This document shows, piece by piece, positions 8,255 to 16,010 of a DNA stretch of 31,315 nucleotides. The notes below the pieces were generated by a model. The model had not been told where the DNA came from. It saw only the letters and a list, made by a program, of their open reading frames with translations, and did no database searches. The DNA is taken from contig NZ_BNAL01000032.1 in the NCBI RefSeq assembly GCF_014653275.1, positions 1-31,315 on the forward strand, given 5' to 3'. The position numbers and the translations under genes were made by a program. Source of the DNA: Deinococcus piscis (GTDB lineage: Bacteria; Deinococcota; Deinococci; Deinococcales; Deinococcaceae). Numbering within the stretch: position 1 is the stretch's first letter; each line of letters begins with the position of its first letter.

Positions 8255-8674
8255 TCAGAGCAAGGGTGCTTGGGCTTGGGAATCTTCTGGAGTCAGCTGT
8301 ACGGGTTCAGCAGGCTGCAGCAAGGCGTCCGGATCCTGGCTTGACTTCTCACTGCGGACGCTGGCCTGCTTCGGGCGGCCCGTACGAGCTCCCCGATTGG
8401 CTGGGAAGTTGTTGTCATCTTCCTGCAGCACCATTGCCCCGATTCGGCGGATGCTCCACTGTTTGGTTTCCAGGGTGGCCCGCTCATGGAAGGCCAGCAG
8501 GGCGGCCCCTTTCAGGGCCGCCTTCTCCAACTGGGGAAGCAGCTCGCCCAGCTCGGTCATCAGTTCCTTCACTTCAGTGACATGCAGCCTGCGGGTCTCT
8601 CCCTCAGGGGTCGTCACTTCAAACACCTCGAAACGGTCAGGGGTTCTGGCTTGCTTTTTGGACACTCTCGGCAT
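8255..8674 (-). CDS. Hypothetical small hydrophilic protein
   Basis: 139 residues, not recognised. The N-terminus is basic (MPRVSKKQARTPDR), the middle (about residues 30-85) is predicted helical with many Leu and Glu, and the C-terminus (about 90-139) is rich in Gly, Arg, Gln and Pro and probably disordered, containing GARTGRPKQ. There are no membrane segments. It lies 62 bp downstream of the coiled-coil membrane protein gene on the same strand and is closed by a strong terminator, so the two may be co-transcribed. The basic ends suggest nucleic-acid contact, which is only a guess. Confidence 0.6.
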   Translation of the reverse strand: MPRVSKKQARTPDRFEVFEVTTPEGETRRLHVTEVKELMTELGELLPQLEKAALKGAALLAFHERATLETKQWSIRRIGAMVLQEDDNNFPANRGARTGRPKQASVRSEKSSQDPDALLQPAEPVQLTPEDSQAQAPLL

Positions 8675-8736
8675 CTGTCTATAGTGGCGCGGTTAGGGAA
8701 ATTTTGCCAGTGCGTGACGGGGCAGTGACCCGACTT

Positions 8737-9696
8737 CTAGTCTTTTTTCCACCACCAGATGGCCACCATGAAGATGGTGGCTGACAGCAATAGCATGGCA
8801 TTCCCAATGGTCTGGAACTTTGACGGAAAAGCCAGGTGCAGCAAGGAGGTGAGCATCACTCCTGCAACCACTCCCAGCGATACTTGTGCCGGCAACAGCA
8901 GTCGCATCTTCTCAGCTTGATTCAGGGTTTCTCCCAGTCCTTTTTGCAGGGTCAAGCCCGCCTGCTGTTGCTGCCTGACTACGGTGTGTGTCGTCTGTGT
9001 GAGCTTCTCCAACTGGGCATTCATCTCCTTGGCTTCACTGACTTCCCACTCACGTTCTTCCAGCAACTTCTTCATGCGGATGACTTGGCTGCGCATCTCG
9101 GTGAATGACCCATCGAGCTGCTTCAGCAGCTCGGCATCAGCCTGCCGTTTCGCGGAAACTTGCTGTAAGGTAAGGTCGTAACTCGCCTCCGCTTCCTGCA
9201 ATTTTTGAGCAAAACTAGCCTCCGCTTTTCGCAAAGAATGTTCCCACTTTTTATTCCAGAGTTGACGCTGATCTTCGCGTTCTTGTTCGGCCAAGAGGCG
9301 CTGTTCGGCCAGAAAATCTTGGAGGACAGCCCGCATTTCCTGACGAATTTCGAGCACCAATTCCGCGTGGTCGGCCGAGGTATGTTCAGGCGATTTGGTA
9401 ACTGGACTTAAGCGTTCAAGTTCACCAGCTTCGGCCAGCTGTTCAAGGGCTTCTTGGAAGGTACTCAGGGGTGATTTTTCTTCGCGTTTTGCTCGCTGAA
9501 AGGCTTCGACCAGCAGCCTATCCAGCTCCGCATTAATCAGCCGACCCTGGGTGGCATCGGGCTTCAGTTCAAGGTCATATTCTCGCTCCAGATACACCAG
9601 CATTTGCCGTAAGGTCTCGACATTTCCTAGGCCCCGCTGGGCCTGCCAGCGACCAGGGGTCAACGGGGACTGAATTTTGTCGGCAGCGGAATCCAT
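8737..9696 (-). CDS. Coiled-coil protein with two C-terminal membrane helices
   Basis: 319 residues, family not recognised. Residues about 20-95 are helical and charged. Residues about 110-260 form a long coiled coil rich in Glu, Gln, Lys and Leu. Two hydrophobic segments follow, at about 268-290 and 297-316, and the protein ends WWWKKD. The likely topology is a cytoplasmic rod anchored by a C-terminal hairpin. A TAAGCT box (9702-9707) lies 5 nt before the ATG, suggesting leaderless transcription. It is divergent from the giant RNA candidate and shares its upstream region with it. Confidence 0.7.
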   Translation of the reverse strand: MDSAADKIQSPLTPGRWQAQRGLGNVETLRQMLVYLEREYDLELKPDATQGRLINAELDRLLVEAFQRAKREEKSPLSTFQEALEQLAEAGELERLSPVTKSPEHTSADHAELVLEIRQEMRAVLQDFLAEQRLLAEQEREDQRQLWNKKWEHSLRKAEASFAQKLQEAEASYDLTLQQVSAKRQADAELLKQLDGSFTEMRSQVIRMKKLLEEREWEVSEAKEMNAQLEKLTQTTHTVVRQQQQAGLTLQKGLGETLNQAEKMRLLLPAQVSLGVVAGVMLTSLLHLAFPSKFQTIGNAMLLLSATIFMVAIWWWKKD

Positions 9697-9767
9697 GCTT
9701 TAGCTTATGCTGATGGAGGGGTTGGAGGCAAGGTGGTTGGGAGGGGTTTATAAAAGAAAGTCGGATA

Positions 9768-9809
9768 TGTACTGGGCAGGTACAATTGGCCTTTTTGCTT
9801 TGCTATTCT
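9768..9809 (+). promoter_or_regulatory. Promoter and inverted repeat in front of the large RNA candidate
   Basis: TATTCT at 9804-9809 is a fair -10 box, and the expected start (about 6 nt later) coincides with the first base of the terminal helix at 9815. No good -35 hexamer is seen at 17 bp. Instead an inverted repeat TGTAC / GTACA (9768-9784, 7-bp spacer) lies just upstream and may be an activator or repressor site. Confidence 0.5.
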
Positions 9810-9814
9810 TCATT

Positions 9815-10840
9815 TGACTACGAAGAGTCCCTTTCGGTTACGTGAGGAGCCGCAGTCAAACACCGGGGTGAGAGCCGGTGGAGAGTCCAGTCATCAGGCT
9901 GGAAAGCCGTGTGCGTTTAAGAGATGCCTGCACGGTTTGGGCCGGGGGCTGCCCTCAGGGGTGGGTCTATCGGCATGAAGAAAAAGAAGTCGGTGGTCGC
10001 ATGGCTGAAAGCCATGCTTGGAGTGAACAGTAAAGCTGAACTGGGGCTTCGTTGAGGTTCAGGTTGAGGCTTGGAGAGATGTCACAGCTGTTGGAGTTGA
10101 GTCGTAAAGAGTAGAGAAGAGCCGTCCGCCATGTACTAAGGTTTGGAAGTTGGAATGAAGAAGAACCACGTTCAGATTCATCAGCCAACCGCTGCCAGCT
10201 CTGGCAGTTGCTCTGAAGGTCGAGAAGGTCGGCGTCCCCGCATAGGATGATGGCCCCTAAGGGACCGGATGAGAGACATAGGGTGAGCCAGCTAGGAACT
10301 GGCAAAGAGATGCAGAAGCTGAGGGGAAGAACAGATTTGGCTGCAGGTGGGGGGGCTTTCCGGCTTTCACCTCACATCAAGAGCGCACAGATTAGTGATG
10401 CAGCCCGTACGCTACGTATGGATACTGAACCTCGGGGGAGTCTCCAAAAAAGGGCTACGCGACAAAACGTGGTCACCCTCCCTGTCTATGAAGACAACCT
10501 TGGAAGCATGGGATCGTTTTACGCATCGATGGATACGCCTTCTGGGGATATCTGTAGGTGTCGGCCTGCCACTGTCATTAGGTGGTCGGGAACTTCAGGG
10601 GTGCGAAAAAACCTGGATGTTTTGCTGAATAACACACCGGGAAACTGGCGTGGAGAAAGCACCGGAAAGTAGAGCGACAGAGGCACCGTAGTAGTCGGGA
10701 TAGTTGTGTAACTGTTCAGATGAAGGGGGCCAGGCAAGTGATTGGAACTCAGTGGTGACTATACGTGACCTGCACCAGGAGGATTTCTCACCCTCCGATG
10801 ACGCAGCGACCGAATGACTCTTCGTGGTCACCCTTTTTTT
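9815..10840 (+). ncRNA. Candidate giant structured non-coding RNA, about 1.03 kb
   Basis: No convincing protein frame exists on either strand. The ends pair over 1 kb: 9815-9829 with 10816-10830 (15 pairs including one G-U), then after a 3/1 internal loop 9833-9839 with 10808-10814 (6 pairs plus one G-U). A -10 box precedes the first strand and seven T's (10834-10840) follow the last. Local hairpins include 9861-9880 (CACCGG/CCGGTG), 9905-9937 (group II domain V-like), 9999-10017 (8 bp, GAA loop), 10186-10210 (CTGCCA/TGGCAG), 10287-10303 (GCCAG/CTGGC), 10633-10652 (7 of 8 pairs, GAAA tetraloop), 10753-10777 (TGGTG/CACCA) and 10778-10796 (GGAGG/CCTCC). Unpaired parts are rich in A and G. The architecture recalls GOLLD, ROOL, OLE or ARRPOF, though I do not recognise it as any of them. 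Confidence 0.65.
10808..10840 (+). terminator. 3' strand of the terminal helix and T-tract
   Basis: The 3' arm GACTCTTCGTGGTCA (10816-10830) pairs with the RNA's own 5' end rather than with a nearby arm, and is followed by CCC and seven T's. This would act as an unusual long-range intrinsic terminator. Shorter local hairpins just upstream (10753-10796) may help. Confidence 0.55.
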
Positions 10841-10885
10841 ATTGAGGCCGATTTTTGGAAGTCACAACAGGAGAACCTTTTTTGT

Positions 10886-11839
10886 ATGCCCATCTGGACC
10901 CGCTACCGCTACCGCGTCGAGGACTACTGGCCCCTGATTCTGGTGCTGCGTCAGTCCAACAAGTACACCCACGGTGTACTTGTTCCGCTCAGCCAGGAAC
11001 AGGAACGTGACCCAGAACGGAGGAAAAGCAAAGGACAGCGAAGGATGGAGCAGGAACGCTGGCTGACTTCAATGGAGCTGGAAGACCGAGCACTGGACGG
11101 ATACCTGCAAGGGTTGACGCTCGCGGAGCTGACCGAGGAAGAAAGGGCCGAGTGGCAGCGGAAGAACTTCCGTTTTCAGCCAGACGAGGCTTCACCGGAT
11201 GTCCTGGCGCATCGGGAGCAGGGGCCAACAGCGGTCAAAGGCAGTCGGGTCATCCCGGTGCCGGAAGGGTGGGTGATTCTGGGGAGGAAGGCCAAGTACC
11301 GGGGCCTGCCAGAGCTAAAAGATCTGCGGTGCTCGGCCAGCATCCGGCTGCTGCCGTTCATCATTCGCTGGCGGCCCGAGTTCAGTGACCAGAAGCTGGG
11401 CCGGGCTGAAGCAAAACCTGGAAGGCCAGACCAAACCCTCGCTGAGGGACGGCTTTCCTTGCAGGTCAACCGCGACTTCGTGCGGCTCAAGCTGAAGATT
11501 ATCCACGAGATGACCAGCAAGAAGCACTTCTACGAGCGTTCCCCTGCGGGAACGCTGGCCGCCTGGAAGAAGGAAGCCGAGCTGATTAAAGGGGTCAATG
11601 CGGTGACCAGGGAATTGATTGCCCTTAAACGGTGGGCCTTCGTGGAGTCGGACACCTACAGCGCTTACGACACCGAAGTCCGCAAAAGGGTGAGGCTGTG
11701 GCTTACCAGCGTGCGCCACCGTAAGGCAAAAGAGGCGCAGCGGGTGGTGGAGAAATACGTCGTGCCCTGGCGATACAACCCGGAGAAGATTCCATCAAAG
11801 TTGAAACAGGCACAGCAGGAGGCGATAGCAGGGGAGTAA
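10886..11839 (+). CDS. Hypothetical basic protein next to the large RNA
   Basis: 317 residues from the ATG at 10886. I prefer this start to the in-frame ATG at 10814, which lies within the 3' end of the RNA terminal helix, because AGGAGA lies about 11 nt before 10886 and the protein then begins MPIWTRYRYRVEDYWPLILVLRQ. It is soluble and rich in Arg, Lys and Glu, with charged helices at about 40-85 and 205-300 and a beta-like part at about 110-165 (SRVIPVPEGWVILGR). No known motif was found. The gene begins 45 nt after the RNA's T-tract, so an RNA-binding or partner role is attractive but unproven. It could equally be a plasmid replication accessory. Confidence 0.65.
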   Translation: MPIWTRYRYRVEDYWPLILVLRQSNKYTHGVLVPLSQEQERDPERRKSKGQRRMEQERWLTSMELEDRALDGYLQGLTLAELTEEERAEWQRKNFRFQPDEASPDVLAHREQGPTAVKGSRVIPVPEGWVILGRKAKYRGLPELKDLRCSASIRLLPFIIRWRPEFSDQKLGRAEAKPGRPDQTLAEGRLSLQVNRDFVRLKLKIIHEMTSKKHFYERSPAGTLAAWKKEAELIKGVNAVTRELIALKRWAFVESDTYSAYDTEVRKRVRLWLTSVRHRKAKEAQRVVEKYVVPWRYNPEKIPSKLKQAQQEAIAGE

Positions 11840-12075
11840 TCGCCGTTTGAGGCGCTTCTGTCTCTTGAGAACAACAGTAGTCTGCATTGATCAGTAGGTG
11901 TTGATCTGCGTACAGCACGTTGAGCAAGCCACTTCATGGTAGTGGTACGGAAAATCCTTCAAGCCACGTTCGAAGATTCCGTAGTGGAGTGCTCCCCTAA
12001 AACTGGACAAATCTAAATAGAGGATTCGGCCAAGTCCCCGCCTGCCTTGTGGCAGGCTGAAAGCGAGCCATCCCT

Positions 12076-12342
12076 ATGAAGAAAAAGTTCACCGACGACC
12101 AGATTATTGCCATCTTGAAAGAAGCCCAGCAGGGCGAGCTATCCACCGAAGAGGTGTGCCGCAAGCATGGATGCAGCACTGCTTCCTTTTACAGCTGGAA
12201 GAAGAAATTTGGTGACACGTCCAGTGACCAGGCTAAACTCCTTCGCCGTCTTCAACGAGAAAACGAGCGCCTCCTGCGACTCGTGGGCCAGCAACAGTTT
12301 GAGCTGGAAGCCATGAAGGATGTCCTGGCAAAAAAGCGGTAA
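12076..12342 (+). CDS. IS3-family transposase OrfA
   Basis: 88 residues. It contains a helix-turn-helix of the HTH_Tnp_1 type (residues about 5-45: FTDDQIIAILKEAQ, then VCRKHGCSTASFYSWKKKFG) and a leucine-rich helix at about 55-85 that would mediate dimerisation. It recognises the inverted repeats. The gene ends in AAAAAAG (12330-12336), a classic slippery heptamer for the -1 frameshift that makes the OrfAB transposase. Taken alone it acts as a regulator. Confidence 0.9.
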   Translation: MKKKFTDDQIIAILKEAQQGELSTEEVCRKHGCSTASFYSWKKKFGDTSSDQAKLLRRLQRENERLLRLVGQQQFELEAMKDVLAKKR

Positions 12343-13181
12343 CCACGGGTCAGAGACGTGAAGCTGCCCAGCAGCTTCACAGTAAGGGACTGACCCAGAA
12401 ACGGGCCTGCGAACTGGCGAGCTTGCCTCCTTCCAGCTTCTACTACCAACCACGAACACCTGATGTCGCCAAGCTCACGGCCCGCATTCGTGAACTGGCC
12501 CTGGAGCATCCGGCCCGTGGTTACCGCTTTATCCACAAACTGCTCTGTCGTGAAGGCTGGCAGGTAGGCCGCAAACGTGTGCACCGCATCTGGCAACACG
12601 AACATCTGACTCAGAAAGGCAAACCATCCAAGAAAATTCGTACAGGACAGCAGGTTCCGCAAACAGCTACTTGCCCAAACGAGGTTTGGGCCTACGATTT
12701 CGTCCATGAGCGTCTGGAGGATGGCAGCGCCATCCGCATCCTGACCGTCAAAGACGAGTTCACTCGTCGCTGTCTGGCTCTGCGTGCAGACCACAGCTTC
12801 ACAGCTCAGAAGGTACGGCAGACCCTGGAGGAACTGATGACCCTGCACGGCCCACCAGCGTTTGTACGGAGCGACAACGGACCTGAATTTATCGCCCATG
12901 ACCTGACTCTCTGGTTGGCTGGACAGGACATCCAAACCCGTTACATCGAACCTGGTAAACCCTGGCAGAACGGATTCGCTGAATCATTTCACTCGCGGCT
13001 GCGAGTGGAATGCCTGAATAGGGAGGCCTTCTTCTCCGTCAGGCACGCACAAGTCATCCTTGACGACTGGAGGCGCTTCTATAACCATGAAAGACCCCAC
13101 TCATCCCTGGACTATCTGACTCCGGAAGAATTCCTGGCTAAATATCAGGAAGCAATGCCCAGCACGGTATACTCCCCCTGA
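12336..13181 (+). CDS. IS3-family transposase OrfB, IS407-like (catalytic part)
   Basis: It is open in the -1 frame from the slippery site, so it is normally made as an OrfAB fusion (12076-13181). Numbering from the TTG at 12423, the catalytic triad is D92 (WAYDFVHE), D151 (VRSDNGPEF) and E187 (QNGFAESFHSRL). The 35-residue gap between the last two is the DD35E spacing of the rve integrase fold. The phrases EPGKPWQNGF and YNHERPHSSLDY are typical of the IS407 subgroup. All key residues are present, so the element could be active. Confidence 0.92.
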   Translation, partial: AVTTGQRREAAQQLHSKGLTQKRACELASLPPSSFYYQPRTPDVAKLTARIRELALEHPARGYRFIHKLLCREGWQVGRKRVHRIWQHEHLTQKGKPSKKIRTGQQVPQTATCPNEVWAYDFVHERLEDGSAIRILTVKDEFTRRCLALRADHSFTAQKVRQTLEELMTLHGPPAFVRSDNGPEFIAHDLTLWLAGQDIQTRYIEPGKPWQNGFAESFHSRLRVECLNREAFFSVRHAQVILDDWRRFYNHERPHSSLDYLTPEEFLAKYQEAMPSTVYSP

Positions 13182-13221
13182 GCTGGGCCTCTATTTAGAT
13201 TTGTCCAAACAAAGGGGGCTG

Positions 13222-13281
13222 CCCAGTCACCCCTCTATACCCAACAGCTACTTAGATGCCGACTCACGCCGTTATCGATAA
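13222..13281 (+). pseudogene. Tail of an IS630-family transposase
   Basis: Twenty codons ending in TAA. The last residues read NSYLDADSRRYR, close to the C-terminus of the transposase at the window start (NSNLRRYQ), and the DNA ACGCCGTTAT is shared. The rest of the gene is absent; the IS3 element abuts its left side. It marks an older IS630 insertion. Confidence 0.6.
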
Positions 13282-13347
13282 ACAGCGTTTCTTATTTTTC
13301 TAATAAAAGATAGATGTTCTTGATGGTCTTTACGTCATAATTGCAGT

Positions 13348-13737
13348 ATGAAGAACAACAGATTAAAAAACTTCTTGGGCCCAGCTTTCTTGATAATTTC
13401 ACTTTCAACCGCACAAGCTGTTGATATGAAGAATATGGAAATTTTAAAAGACTTCGGTGAGGTTAAAAATGGTACTTGTCAAGGTCAAGCAGTACCAATA
13501 GGTTATAGAGTGTTACACTATGATTTTGTAGAATCAAGTGCAACTTTAAAAGATGCAGTCTCAAAAATGGATTTGAGTTATATGAGTATGCTTGGAATGG
13601 AATACATATCTAAGAAGACTTTAAACAACTATACGGTATTGACGTATAAGTCAAGTGGATATAAAAATAGATATTATACATTTTCTATTAAAAACATAAA
13701 GACAGGTACGCTCATTTGCTCAGTAGTTTACCAATAA
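13348..13737 (+). CDS. Secreted small protein, strongly AT-rich gene
   Basis: 129 residues, not recognised. A signal peptide is clear: a basic start MKNNRLKNF, a hydrophobic core LGPAFLIISLS and a cleavage site after TAQA. The mature part has two cysteines (NGTCQG and LICSVVYQ) that could form a disulfide. The codons are far more AT-rich than those of most neighbours, suggesting recent transfer from a low-GC source. It lies between IS elements. A CATAAT box 6 nt before the ATG suggests leaderless transcription. The stop codon lies inside a 58-bp palindrome shared with the convergent lipoprotein gene. Confidence 0.7.
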   Translation: MKNNRLKNFLGPAFLIISLSTAQAVDMKNMEILKDFGEVKNGTCQGQAVPIGYRVLHYDFVESSATLKDAVSKMDLSYMSMLGMEYISKKTLNNYTVLTYKSSGYKNRYYTFSIKNIKTGTLICSVVYQ

Positions 13738-13781
13738 CAAAGGTGCTCAATTAATTGAGCACCTTTGTTATTGGTAAACTA
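13724..13781. terminator. 58-bp perfect palindrome, bidirectional terminator
   Basis: Bases 13724-13752 and 13753-13781 are exact reverse complements with no spacer (29-bp arms, centre AATTAATT). The stop codons of the two convergent genes lie inside the arms, at 13735-13737 and 13779-13781. The core CAAAGGTGCTC and its complement, rich in A then T, would terminate transcripts from both sides. Confidence 0.85.
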
Positions 13782-14486
13782 GCAAACTGTCCAACTGCCT
13801 ACTCGTCTGGTCGTTGAATCGCCGTACTGGCTGGGCTGCTTCTCATTATGGTAAGCCCCAGTAGCTACCTTGCGTCCATCAGAGTAATAGTTGAACTGTT
13901 CAAACCTAATCCATCTAGTGATAGTTTGGGTTTCGAAGGCAGCACAGGCGTATTTAGTAGCGGAGTAGGAACCACCAACGCCTACCTTAACTGATCCGCC
14001 ACCAGAAACTCTGATTAGTCGAATTGAGCCGTCAGCGCTAATAGAGAAGTTATATTCTCCCGCCGCATTCACCGTTACTGTTTGTGGGCCCACACGTCTC
14101 GTCTGATTAGGAGAGACCGTGTTTGTCGTAAAACTTTTAACGGCTTCGTACTGTGTTTTTACAACCGTGGCTTGAGATGTGAGTCCTGACTGATCAATAG
14201 TTGCATCATAAAGAACGGGCGATGTAAATCTTTCAGGAACTTGGACCTTAGAAAGATCCATATCGTATTCTAGAGTCTCAACTTTCTCTTCGTCGCCTTC
14301 CTTAATAAGTACAGGTTCCAAAGAGGGAGTAGTCACTCTTATGCCAGGCTCATCTTGTAAAACTATTTCAGTTTTAGAAGTTGCTGTCGAGTTCTCGACG
14401 CTGACGCTAGAAGAATGTGGGGGTAAAGCTCCTCCACATGAAGCAAGTGCTGCTGCCAAACAGAATAAGCCAATCACCTTTTTCAT
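13779..14486 (-). CDS. Putative lipoprotein
   Basis: 235 residues from the ATG at 14486. I prefer this start to the upstream ATG because GAGGTG lies just before it and it begins a proper lipoprotein signal, MKKVIGLFCLAAALASCGG. The lipobox is LASC with Cys18 as the lipidated residue. A Ser/Thr/Glu-rich linker follows, then a beta-rich domain (about 110-235) with a glycine run at SGGGSVKVGVGG. The function is unknown. It converges on the AT-rich secreted protein and shares its palindromic terminator, so the pair may have arrived together. Confidence 0.75.
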   Translation of the reverse strand: MKKVIGLFCLAAALASCGGALPPHSSSVSVENSTATSKTEIVLQDEPGIRVTTPSLEPVLIKEGDEEKVETLEYDMDLSKVQVPERFTSPVLYDATIDQSGLTSQATVVKTQYEAVKSFTTNTVSPNQTRRVGPQTVTVNAAGEYNFSISADGSIRLIRVSGGGSVKVGVGGSYSATKYACAAFETQTITRWIRFEQFNYYSDGRKVATGAYHNEKQPSQYGDSTTRRVGSWTVC

Positions 14487-14610
14487 ATTGCTCACCTCAT
14501 TCAAAGAATTGCCCCAAACTTCCTAAGAAAAGTGAGAAGATGAATATATAGTTCAACTGGTGGCAGATGACAATGTTCGACTCAGAGCGTGTCAGCAATC
14601 CCATCCAAAT

Positions 14611-15086
14611 CTAGGCAGCCAATTTTTGTAGAGACAGAATAGCGAAGGCCAGCCAGTGAAAGCCAAGCAAGGTAGAAGGCAACCGCTCCAAATCACGTCC
14701 CAAGCGGCGGAAACGGGCGGCCCAAGCAAAATTTCGTTCTACGATCCAGCGCTTAGGAAGCAGGACAAATCCCGATGCTCCAGCTGGTCGTTTCACAACG
14801 ACCAACTCAATATCCAGCAGTGCAGCGTCAATCTCTGCCTGTTCCCCGGTGTAGCCACCATCTGCCAGCACGACATCAACACGGTCACCAGTGACAGCCT
14901 GAATCTGGTGACATAGATCGTAGACCTGTTCGCGGTCTTGTTCATCTGCGGAGGTGACCAGCAAAGCGATGACATGGCCCAAGGTATCCACAGCCGCATG
15001 TACCTTGCTGCCCTTCCGCTTTTTCGCGCCGTCATAGCCTGATCGGTGACCACTTTCAGGCGTACTTTGCAGGGTTCGACTGTCAA
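14611..15086 (-). pseudogene. Truncated IS5-family transposase (3' half)
   Basis: An open frame reads from base 15086 to the TAG at 14611. It begins [21 protein letters not shown], then [21 protein letters not shown] and [18 protein letters not shown], which are hallmarks of the IS427-type branch of the IS5 family. The N-terminal part, including the helix-turn-helix, is missing because the IS3 element at 15087 cuts it off. The missing half is not on the far side of that element, so a deletion or rearrangement followed. GAGCGTGTCAGCAATCC near 14585 looks like its terminal repeat. Confidence 0.85.
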
Positions 15087-15116
15087 TGGGGTTGACTCGA
15101 TTTTGAGTCGCTCAGG

Positions 15117-16010
15117 TTAAGCAGCTGTAGCTTGGCACTCGGCTTCCAGGGGAGTCAAGTACCCCAGGCTCGAGTGCCGCCGTTTGCGGTTGTAGTACAC
15201 CTCCATATACTCAAAAATCGCCTTCCTGGCCTCCTCATGGCTGCGATATACGCAGCCATCTACCAGTTCACGCTTTATGGTCTCAAAAAAGCTTTCAACC
15301 ACGGCGTTATCCCAACAATCCTCCTTTCGACTCATGCTGCACCGCATTTCATGTTTCCGAAGCGCGGTTTGAAACATCTGGCTGGCGTACTGGCTTCCCC
15401 GGTCGCTGTGGTGAATGAGACCCGCAGGCGGGTTCCGCCTGCTCACTGCCATGCTCAGCGCATTTGACGGCAATTCTACGGTCATAGTGCTGTCCATCGA
15501 CCAGCCCACAATCGTTCTGGCAAATAAATCCATCGTCACGGCCAGGTACAGCCAACCTTCTTTTGTGGGGATGTAGGTGATGTCGCTGGCCCAGGTGGAA
15601 TTCGGGGTCTTGGGCGTAAAATTTCTGTCCAGCAGGTTTGGAGCCACTGGAAGAACATGCTTGCTGTCCGTGGTTTTGACGAACTTGCGACGGGTTTTAC
15701 CGTAAAGGCCAAGGTCACGCATCAGTCGAGCAATTCGCCTGACACTGTGGTGATGACCCCTGGCTGCCAGTTCAGCTTGAATCCGGGGCGCTCCATAGCG
15801 CCCTTTATGCTGATGGTGGATATCCTCAATAAGCAGCTTGAGACGCTCATCCTCCGTTTTTCTCGTTGACAATGGCCTTCTTTGCCAGTTTCTGAAGCCG
15901 TTGGGGGTCACCTGCAGCACTCGACACATAACGTCGAGGCGAAACTCACCAAGGTGTGCAGCGATGAACGCAAACCTCAGAGATTTTCTTTGGCAAAGAA
16001 GGCAGCTGCT
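15117..16010 (-). CDS. IS3-family transposase OrfB
   Basis: It is open from the frameshift site at about 16010. From the ATG at 15929 it has 270 residues with D116 (TWASDITYI), D176 (IHHSDRGSQ) and E212 (DNAVVESFFE), giving DD35E spacing. HHQHKGRYGAPRI in the N-terminal part and YNRKRRHSSLGYLTP at the end are standard for the family. Upstream of that ATG the frame reads RFAFIAAHLGEFRLDV, the usual OrfB beginning, which confirms that the protein is made as an OrfAB fusion. The key residues are all present. Confidence 0.92.
   Translation of the reverse strand, partial: SSCLLCQRKSLRFAFIAAHLGEFRLDVMCRVLQVTPNGFRNWQRRPLSTRKTEDERLKLLIEDIHHQHKGRYGAPRIQAELAARGHHHSVRRIARLMRDLGLYGKTRRKFVKTTDSKHVLPVAPNLLDRNFTPKTPNSTWASDITYIPTKEGWLYLAVTMDLFARTIVGWSMDSTMTVELPSNALSMAVSRRNPPAGLIHHSDRGSQYASQMFQTALRKHEMRCSMSRKEDCWDNAVVESFFETIKRELVDGCVYRSHEEARKAIFEYMEVYYNRKRRHSSLGYLTPLEAECQATAA

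Larger units (their letters stand above)
11990..13221 (+). mobile_element. IS3-family element (IS407-like), apparently complete
   Basis: The ends carry perfect 20-bp inverted repeats at 12004-12023 and 13188-13207, with weaker similarity (a CCCCT block) extending about 14 bp further out on each side, so the exact termini are approximate. Inside are orfA and orfB in the usual -1 arrangement. On the right it abuts a short IS630 transposase tail that has no partner on the left, so insertion was probably followed by a deletion. No target duplication was identified. Confidence 0.85.

Noticed and set aside
10247..10672. Open frame of 141 codons within the large RNA candidate
   Set aside because: No recognisable domain and low-complexity use of Arg, Thr and Gly; it overlaps other equally long frames and the strong hairpin at 10633-10652. 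Better explained by chance within structured RNA.
9815..10840. Whole region as a group II intron or an IS with inverted repeats at 9815 and 10816
   Set aside because: The domain V-like hairpin is at the wrong end and there is no reverse transcriptase. There is no transposase between the repeats, and the repeats have a mismatch that is a G-U pair in RNA, plus a second matching helix further in.
12252..12935. Long minus-strand frame opposite the IS3 transposase
   Set aside because: Lies entirely antisense to orfA/orfB, which carry clear catalytic motifs; it is a shadow frame.
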